Shown here in pieces: positions 56,413 through 64,000 of a stretch of DNA of 64,000 nucleotides. The DNA comes from Phytobacter ursingii. Lineage in GTDB: Bacteria; Pseudomonadota; Gammaproteobacteria; Enterobacterales; Enterobacteriaceae. Each line of letters starts with the position of its first letter. Within the stretch, counting starts at the first letter, position 1. Where the stretch lies: positions 496,001 to 560,000 of the forward strand of contig CABDWT010000002.1 in NCBI GenBank assembly GCA_901456055.1. Reading direction: 5' to 3'. Under the pieces are notes generated by a model. The model was given only the letters and a program-made list of their open reading frames with translations, was not told where the DNA came from and did no database searches. Made by a program: the position numbers and the translations under genes.

Positions 56413-57100
56413 CATTACGACGCTAATTATTGAAGATGAGCCTATGCTGGCGGAAATCCTGGTGGATACCATAAAGCAGTCTCCGCAATTTCGAGTCATC
56501 GGTATTGCCGATAAAGTCGAAAGCGCTAAAAAACAAATTCGCCTGTATCAACCCGAACTTATTTTACTGGATAACTTCCTTCCCGATGGTAAAGGCATTG
56601 ATTTAATTCGCCATACAATCAATACGCAATACTCTGGGCGGATTATTTTTCTGACCGCTGATAACCATATGGATACCATCAGCGAGGCGTTACGGTTAGG
56701 CGTGTTTGATTATCTGATTAAACCGGTACATTACCAGCGTCTGCAACATACCCTCGAACGCTTTGCTCGCTACAGGGGCTCGTTACGATCCAGCGAACAA
56801 GCCAATCAGACGCATATCGACGCCCTATTTAATATCCAGGCGAAAGAGCAGATAGCGGAACCCATTTCTGGCCTACGCGGAATTGATGAAAATACCTTCA
56901 ACCGCGTACTACAAATATTTACCGATCCGCAAATCGTGCACACCGCCGACTCATTAGCCCACATTCTGGGTAGCAGTAAGACAACCGCCAGACGCTATCT
57001 GGAACAAGGTGTAAAAAACAATCAACTCGAAGCCGAAATCAGTTATGGCAAAGTCGGCAGGCCCGAACGGATTTATCGCAGAAAGGAACCGGGATTATGA
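56405..57100 (+). CDS. citB: Citrate response regulator CitB
   Basis: Response regulator that in Klebsiella activates citS-oadGAB-citAB and citCDEFG from the shared intergenic region. It has 231 residues from MDSITTLI. The receiver domain has Asp11-Glu12 and phosphoacceptor Asp56 (LILLDNFLPDG) and the lysine in LIKP. The C-terminal helix-turn-helix is TADSLAHILGSSKTTARRYLEQG (split by helices). It overlaps citA by 8 bp; an ATG three codons earlier is also possible. Its 3' end overlaps the convergent AlaX-like gene by 6 bp. Confidence 0.94.
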   Translation: MDSITTLIIEDEPMLAEILVDTIKQSPQFRVIGIADKVESAKKQIRLYQPELILLDNFLPDGKGIDLIRHTINTQYSGRIIFLTADNHMDTISEALRLGVFDYLIKPVHYQRLQHTLERFARYRGSLRSSEQANQTHIDALFNIQAKEQIAEPISGLRGIDENTFNRVLQIFTDPQIVHTADSLAHILGSSKTTARRYLEQGVKNNQLEAEISYGKVGRPERIYRRKEPGL

Positions 57101-57727
57101 GGGTAACGTATAATTAACGACCATCTGTCCTTTTTTCATTTTCACCTGCGTAATCATCACCAACCTAATTTCAGACAGTTCAGCAACGTGCGTTCCCCCG
57201 CAGGGATAAGACGGTAAATGACCGAATCCTACATATCGCAGCCCATTGTCGAACGTTACATGGCGAGGGAGGTTTTCAGTTTGCCAGGCACGGATTTTCA
57301 CGAGTAATGACTGCGCATCCGGTAGCGAATGGCCCTCAGAAGGCACAAAAGTAATTCGCCCTTCATCAGGCCAGTGATGGGCTTTAACAGGTTGCCAGCC
57401 GAACGCTTCGCCTGCCGTGCCAATCAGATGCCCCGCCGAATGCCAGCGCGCATGAAGGTGGCGTAATTCCCCGTCGACACAAAGTGTAACCGGGCCTGGC
57501 GCGACTGGCGTGGCAGTACGATGCCATACGGTCTCACCGTTAGTGAAAACCCGCTGTACGGGCACGCCGCCAATGGTGCCGCCATCAGAAGGCTGCCCGC
57601 CGCCCTGTGGATGAAAGAGCGTGGCATCCAGCTCAATCACAAAGCCGTCCTCTCCATCGGGAATGCATTGCATAACGTTGGCCTGGCCGTGCGTCTCATC
57701 GCTGGTGTAGTAATTTCGTGTTGTCAT
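57095..57727 (-). CDS. AlaX-like alanyl-tRNA trans-editing protein
   Basis: A 210-residue freestanding homologue of the alanyl-tRNA synthetase editing domain, expected to deacylate mischarged (seryl or glycyl) tRNA-Ala in the cytoplasm. The zinc site is complete: His96 and His100 (HSAGH) and Cys176 and His180 (CGGTH). The family GGGQPSDGG motif is at residues 42-50. I start at MTTRNYY with AGGAGG five bases upstream, an excellent site; a Met 13 codons earlier is rejected. It is divergent from the LysR gene and convergent with citB. Substrate specificity is not readable from sequence. Confidence 0.9.
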   Translation of the reverse strand: MTTRNYYTSDETHGQANVMQCIPDGEDGFVIELDATLFHPQGGGQPSDGGTIGGVPVQRVFTNGETVWHRTATPVAPGPVTLCVDGELRHLHARWHSAGHLIGTAGEAFGWQPVKAHHWPDEGRITFVPSEGHSLPDAQSLLVKIRAWQTENLPRHVTFDNGLRYVGFGHLPSYPCGGTHVAELSEIRLVMITQVKMKKGQMVVNYTLPS

Positions 57728-57818
57728 TTTTTCCTCCTGATTACACAACCAGTATATTATTTTCACTGACTATGATAATCCGTTATGCTTTCAACACACT
57801 TTTGCCTGGCAGACACAA

Positions 57819-58739
57819 ATGAATACCACCCTGCTTCCCGATCTCGCGACTTTTGTTCTGATTGTCGATCAGGGCAGCTTCTCAGCCGCCGCGCGTATTT
57901 CCGGTGCGACGCCATCGGCAATGAGCCGCTGCGTCTCGCGCCTTGAACAGGCGTTGGGCAATAAATTATTGCACCGCACAACGCGAAAACTGCGGTTAAG
58001 TGAGTCTGGCCTTAGCGTGTACGAACATGCACAGATGATGCTGGAAGCCGCCAGGCAGGCGATGAATGCCGGTAGCAGCGTGCAGGATTGTGCGCAAGGC
58101 ACCCTGACCCTCAGCGTACCGAAAGCCGTGGGTCGATTTGTTATCCATCCACTCATGGGCGAATTTCTTATCAGCTACCCGCAGGTCGATGTACGGCTGC
58201 GTCTGGAAGATCGTTATATGGATTTAATTGATGACGGCGTCGATCTGGCACTGCGTATTACCAACTCACCTTCTCCTGGCCTGCACGGTAAACCATTGAT
58301 ACCAATTAACCATCTGATTTGCGCCACACCGGAATATCTGCGCCAGCACGGCACACCCGAGAAGCCGGAAGATTTACGCCAGCATAGCTGCATCAGTCTT
58401 GGCGAAACGCCCGCTGATTCACGCTGGAAATTTCGTAAGCGCGGCAAAAGCGAAACCATTCAGACCCATGGGCGCTATGCCGCAAACCATACCGGTGTTC
58501 GCCTCGATGCGGTGCTAAATCATCTGGGGATAGGCAGCCTGCCGCTGTTTACCGCAAGTGCGGCACTGGCGCGAGGCGAAATACGTCAGGTGCTGCCGGA
58601 CTGGGAGTTTATTAGCGACTATTCCGGACAGCTCTGGCTACTGTGGTCATCAGGAAAACATATGCCCGCCAGAATGCGGGCGATGATTGATTATTTAAGT
58701 GAGAAGATGCCCCACGTCTCGCTTACGGCGCCTTACTAA
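57819..58739 (+). CDS. LysR-family transcriptional regulator
   Basis: A 306-residue LysR-type regulator. The N-terminal winged helix-turn-helix is [20 protein letters not shown] then [17 protein letters not shown] (about 9-50). The periplasmic-binding-protein-like effector domain follows from about residue 90. It is of the group with short DxRWxF-type C-terminal domains common among amino-acid or aromatic-responsive regulators; target and effector are unknown. It is divergent from the AlaX-like gene across 91 bp, so that gene is its most likely target. Its 3' end overlaps the convergent rihC by 17 bp. Confidence 0.93.
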   Translation: MNTTLLPDLATFVLIVDQGSFSAAARISGATPSAMSRCVSRLEQALGNKLLHRTTRKLRLSESGLSVYEHAQMMLEAARQAMNAGSSVQDCAQGTLTLSVPKAVGRFVIHPLMGEFLISYPQVDVRLRLEDRYMDLIDDGVDLALRITNSPSPGLHGKPLIPINHLICATPEYLRQHGTPEKPEDLRQHSCISLGETPADSRWKFRKRGKSETIQTHGRYAANHTGVRLDAVLNHLGIGSLPLFTASAALARGEIRQVLPDWEFISDYSGQLWLLWSSGKHMPARMRAMIDYLSEKMPHVSLTAPY

Positions 58740-59637
58740 ATACTTCTGCCACCCAGGCGCGAAATGCATCAATATCAATGCCCAGGGCTACCTGCGCATT
58801 CGCGGGCTTACCCAGACGACCGTCAATATCCACAACCGTGGTGCCCGCGGTGTATGTCCCCTGGGTTTCCACCGCTACAAAGCAGGATTGCAGGGTAAAA
58901 ATCTGCGGGCGCACCAGCCAGGCAATCGCGCAAAGATCATGCATACGTAGCCCGGTCGCCATGCTGCCGCTACGGTAGTGGCTAAACAAGGCATGCAGCA
59001 TTTTCCCGGTTTGATTTCCCGCAGGCAGCGTTGCCAGATAGTCCGGGGTAAGGGTTGCATGGTTAGTCACATCCAGACCGCACATGACGATCTCCAGTCC
59101 GCTGGCAAAGACGCGTGCGGCCGCTTCCGGGTCAATGGCGATATTGAATTCCGCATTTGGCGTGAAGTTACCGCGCCCGGCAGAACCGCCCATCATCACC
59201 AGACGACGAATGTTGAACTGACATTCCGGGTAGTGGGATAACAGCAGAGCAATATTGGTCAGTGGCCCAATCGCCACCAGCGTGACCGGTTCAGGTGATG
59301 CCATCAGCACATCGCGGATTGCCTGAAACGCCGGCTTTGCCAGCGGCTGGCGCTGATGTTCAACAAAGTGATAGCCTTCCATGCCAGATTCACCGTGGAC
59401 ACTCGCCGCATCGCGTAACGGGCGCAGCAACGGCGTCGCAGCTCCCTGCGCCACCGGGATATTCGCATTCCAGAAGTGAAGCAATTGCAGGGCATTACGG
59501 GTGGTTTTTTCCAGCGAGACATTACCTGCAACCGTCGTCATCAGTTTGAGATCAAGCTCAGGTGCAAAAAGCGCAGCGGCAATGGCAGCCGCGTCGTCAA
59601 TACCAGGGTCGGTGTCGAGAATAATCGGCAGGCGCAT
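58723..59637 (-). CDS. rihC: Non-specific ribonucleoside hydrolase RihC
   Basis: Hydrolyses purine and pyrimidine ribonucleosides to base and ribose for salvage. It has 304 residues from MRLPII, as in E. coli; the GGAGG site is just upstream. The calcium-binding aspartate cluster is in [14 protein letters not shown], and other family motifs are [23 protein letters not shown] and [14 protein letters not shown] strong terminator lies directly before it on the same strand, so it is probably expressed apart from ispH. Confidence 0.96.
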   Translation of the reverse strand: MRLPIILDTDPGIDDAAAIAAALFAPELDLKLMTTVAGNVSLEKTTRNALQLLHFWNANIPVAQGAATPLLRPLRDAASVHGESGMEGYHFVEHQRQPLAKPAFQAIRDVLMASPEPVTLVAIGPLTNIALLLSHYPECQFNIRRLVMMGGSAGRGNFTPNAEFNIAIDPEAAARVFASGLEIVMCGLDVTNHATLTPDYLATLPAGNQTGKMLHALFSHYRSGSMATGLRMHDLCAIAWLVRPQIFTLQSCFVAVETQGTYTAGTTVVDIDGRLGKPANAQVALGIDIDAFRAWVAEVFSKAP

Positions 59638-59648
59638 ACATCCTCCAT

Positions 59649-59676
59649 AAAAAATGCCAGGCGTTATGCCTGGCAT
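59649..59676 (-). terminator. Rho-independent terminator between ispH and rihC
   Basis: On the minus strand ATGCCAGGC - ATAAC - GCCTGGCAT is followed by TTTTTTA (59649-59654 read as T). It closes the ileS-lspA-fkpB-ispH transcript and stops just before the rihC ribosome-binding site. Confidence 0.85.
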
Positions 59677-59702
59677 CTTCTCATAAACTCAAGGCGAAAA
59701 AG

Positions 59703-60653
59703 TTATTCGACTTCGCGAACATCGACCCGCAGCTCTTTCGGTACTTCGAAAACAATGTTTTCTTCACGGCCTTCCAGCGGAATGGCTTCGCCGCCGCCCA
59801 GTTCCTGCAAACGGGAGATAACGTTTTGCACCAGCACGTCAGGCGCCGACGCCCCGGCCGTAACGCCAACGCAACGGATATTGCGCACCCACTCTTCCTG
59901 GATATCAGAAGCATCATCAATCAGGTAAGCGGATTTACCCATACGCTGGGCCAGCTCCGCCAGACGGTTGGAGTTGGAGGAGTTCTTCGAGCCGACCACC
60001 AGCACGACTTCCGCCTGTTCTGCCAGGGCGCGTACGGCTTCCTGGCGGTTGGTCGTGGCGTAGCAGATGTCATCTTTACGCGGCCCGACAATTTTCGGGA
60101 AGCGTTCACGCAGCGCATCAATCACGTCGGAAGTATCATCCACGGAGAGTGTCGTCTGTGTCATAAAAGAGAGCTTATTGCTATCTTTGATATGGAGCGT
60201 TTGTACGTCTTCCGGCGACTCCACCAGGTACATTCCCCCCTTCGGGTTGCTGTACTGCCCCATGGTGCCTTCAACTTCCGGGTGTCCAGCATGACCAATC
60301 AGGATAGCCTCTTCCCCACGACGACTGGCGCGAGCGACTTCCATATGCACTTTGGTCACCAGCGGGCACGTGGCATCAAACACGGTCAGGTCGCGGCTTT
60401 TCGCTTCGTTACGGACCGCCTGTGAAACACCGTGCGCAGAGAAAATGAGGATCGCGCCATCCGGTACTTCACTGATTTGTTCTATAAAAATGGCCCCGCG
60501 TTCACGCAGACTGTCCACCACGTAACGGTTATGCACCACCTCGTGACGGACATAAATGGGCGCGCCATAAATCTCCAGCGCGTTTTCAACAATGCTAATC
60601 GCGCGGTCTACACCTGCACAAAAACCTCGTGGGTTAGCCAACAGGATCTGCAT
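59703..60653 (-). CDS. ispH: 4-hydroxy-3-methylbut-2-enyl diphosphate reductase IspH
   Basis: Last step of the MEP isoprenoid pathway, producing IPP and DMAPP. It has 316 residues from [10 protein letters not shown], as in E. coli. The iron-sulfur cysteines are Cys12 (RGFCAGV) and those in FDATCPLV and DDICYATTN. The proton-transfer glutamate is in [10 protein letters not shown]. Its ATG lies 20 bp inside the 3' end of fkpB. A very long upstream frame is an artefact of that overlap. Confidence 0.98.
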   Translation of the reverse strand: MQILLANPRGFCAGVDRAISIVENALEIYGAPIYVRHEVVHNRYVVDSLRERGAIFIEQISEVPDGAILIFSAHGVSQAVRNEAKSRDLTVFDATCPLVTKVHMEVARASRRGEEAILIGHAGHPEVEGTMGQYSNPKGGMYLVESPEDVQTLHIKDSNKLSFMTQTTLSVDDTSDVIDALRERFPKIVGPRKDDICYATTNRQEAVRALAEQAEVVLVVGSKNSSNSNRLAELAQRMGKSAYLIDDASDIQEEWVRNIRCVGVTAGASAPDVLVQNVISRLQELGGGEAIPLEGREENIVFEVPKELRVDVREVE

Positions 60654-61104
60654 GTATCCCCTCCAGGGCCGGTTCCACTTCCAGCACGTCGACATCAAAA
60701 TGAACGGTCTGCCCTGCCAGCGGGTGGTTGAAATCAACGGTAATAGAATCGCCGTTGATCTCACGGATAACGCCTGGCATTTCGCTGCCATCCATTGCGG
60801 TAAAGAGCATAATCGCGCCGATTTCCGGCTCGCCCGCGTCCATAAAATCACGGCGCGAGAAGTACTGAATCAGATCGGGAACCGGCGTGCCAAATGCCGC
60901 ATCCGGTTCCAGCGAAAACGCTTTTTTGTCGCCTGCTTTCAACCCCAGTAAATGCTGCTCAAGCCCTTCGGACAGCGAACCGTCTCCCAGACGAAACAGC
61001 GCAGGTTTACCATTATTGCGGGTTGACTCAGCGGTGGAGCCATCTTCGAGTTTGAGCGTAAAGTGCACCAGCACCGCGCTATTACTCTGTACAGATTTTG
61101 ACAT
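60634..61104 (-). CDS. fkpB: FKBP-type peptidyl-prolyl isomerase FkpB (SlpA)
   Basis: A small cytoplasmic FKBP-type isomerase of the SlyD-like group, 156 residues. The FKBP half-domains ([18 protein letters not shown] and [21 protein letters not shown]) flank an insert-in-flap domain. I recall E. coli FkpB as 149 residues ending at PALEA just before ispH. Here the frame continues with GIHADPVG and overlaps ispH by 20 bp, so the usual stop is lost. Core residues are intact. Confidence 0.94.
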   Translation of the reverse strand: MSKSVQSNSAVLVHFTLKLEDGSTAESTRNNGKPALFRLGDGSLSEGLEQHLLGLKAGDKKAFSLEPDAAFGTPVPDLIQYFSRRDFMDAGEPEIGAIMLFTAMDGSEMPGVIREINGDSITVDFNHPLAGQTVHFDVDVLEVEPALEGIHADPVG

Positions 61105-61127
61105 GCAGGTTCGCTCACTTGTTTTGC

Positions 61128-61197
61128 CCGATGACGATAACGCTTACCGGGCCTACGGATAACCCAGGCCGGGCAAGCGTAACGCCGCCCGGCAGGT
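61128..61197. repeat. REP/BIME between lspA and fkpB
   Basis: Two or three GC-rich imperfect palindromes: CGCTTACCGGGCCTACGG paired with CCAGGCCGGGCAAGCG, then AACGCCGCCCGGC. They fill the 97-bp gap inside the ileS-lspA-fkpB-ispH operon, as REP elements often do. Confidence 0.75.
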
Positions 61198-61201
61198 TTT
61201 G

Positions 61202-61701
61202 TTACGCCTGTTTCTTCGCAGCCGCGTTCGGTAAGAAGCCTTCCAGCACAATCAGCGCCGCGCCGACGCAAATGAAACTGTCGGCAAGGTTGAAGGTGGC
61301 GAAATGCCAGTCGCCGACATAAAAGTCGATCATATCAACGACAAAACCGTGCCACAGGCGATCGAACAGATTGCCTAACGCGCCGCCGATAATCATCGCA
61401 TAGGCGATATTGTTCAGCTTCTGCGACGCTTTTGAACGGTACATCAGCACCGCCAGCACAACGGAGATACCGATGGCGATACCGGCAAAGAACCAACGCT
61501 GCCAGCCACCGCTGTCGGCCAGGAAGCTAAACGCCGCACCATAGTTACGCGCGTAATGCAGATTAAGCGACGGGAACAGCGACACCGTATCCCCCAGCGC
61601 AAAATGCTGGAGGATAAGGAACTTGCTGCCCAGATCGATAATCAGCACGACGACCACCAGCCACAACCAGCGTAGCCCTGTTGAAAATATCGGTTTACTC
61701 A

Positions 61702-61702
<1 letters not shown>
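61202..61702 (-). CDS. lspA: Lipoprotein signal peptidase LspA
   Basis: Inner membrane aspartyl peptidase that cleaves prolipoproteins and is the target of globomycin. It has 166 residues and four membrane helices. The catalytic aspartates are in the conserved motifs GNLFDRL and FNLADSFI. Its ATG overlaps the ileS stop (TGATG), so it is coupled to ileS, the standard enterobacterial arrangement. Confidence 0.97.

Positions 61703-64000
<2,298 letters not shown>

Noticed and set aside
59703-60851. A 382-codon version of ispH
   Set aside because: The first 66 codons are fkpB read in another frame; the conserved start [10 protein letters not shown] is at 60653.

Overview
The window is an ordinary-looking chromosomal segment of an enterobacterium (Enterobacteriaceae, gamma-Proteobacteria). 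Gene order and protein sequence follow the Escherichia/Salmonella/Citrobacter thiQ-araCBAD to ileS region almost gene for gene. A 281-residue AraC, a cai-fix carnitine locus and a complete sodium-dependent citrate-fermentation cluster next to dapB together suggest Citrobacter or a close relative. The species is inferred from remembered homologues, not from a search. Both edges cut a gene: thiQ on the left has lost its 5' end, and ileS on the right has lost its 5' end because it is on the minus strand.

Layout. 1-7.4 kb: thiQ (partial), the DedA-family gene yabI, araC divergent from araBAD with a fully readable O2/O1/CRP/I1-I2 control region, and a SanA/YdcF-like membrane protein. 7.4-14 kb: SOS-regulated polB (LexA box), rapA, rluA, then a tandem 137-bp duplication containing REP-like sequence. 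14-24.8 kb: djlA, the lptD-surA-pdxA-rsmA-apaG-apaH envelope/cofactor/ribosome series, folA, and the glutathione-gated potassium efflux pair kefC-kefF. 25-38.3 kb: a small lipoprotein, yaaU, fixABCX (minus) divergent from caiTABCDE (plus), and caiF. 38.4-44.2 kb: carAB with its two promoters and operators, and dapB. 44.3-57.1 kb: the citrate lyase operon citCDEFXG (minus) divergent from citS-oadGAB-citAB (plus). 57.1-64 kb: an AlaX-like trans-editing protein, a LysR regulator, then rihC-ispH-fkpB-lspA-ileS on the minus strand.

How the genes work together. Two anaerobic systems dominate. cai/fix brings in carnitine by exchange, activates it to the CoA ester, and reduces crotonobetaine with electrons delivered by the FixABCX flavoprotein/ferredoxin chain; CaiF activates both arms from a shared intergenic region that holds two full inverted-repeat sites. 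The cit cluster takes up citrate with sodium, splits it to acetate and oxaloacetate, and decarboxylates oxaloacetate with a biotin-dependent sodium pump, under the CitA/CitB two-component system. The rest is housekeeping.

I found no IS element, prophage, CRISPR array, tRNA or rRNA, and no convincing undescribed system. The most unusual observations are: an 11-residue longer segment plus a substitution in the editing motif of IleS; the tandem 137-bp REP-bearing duplication; stem-loops in most gaps of the cai operon; loss of the expected fkpB stop, so that it reads into ispH; and the AlaX-like/LysR pair between citB and rihC.
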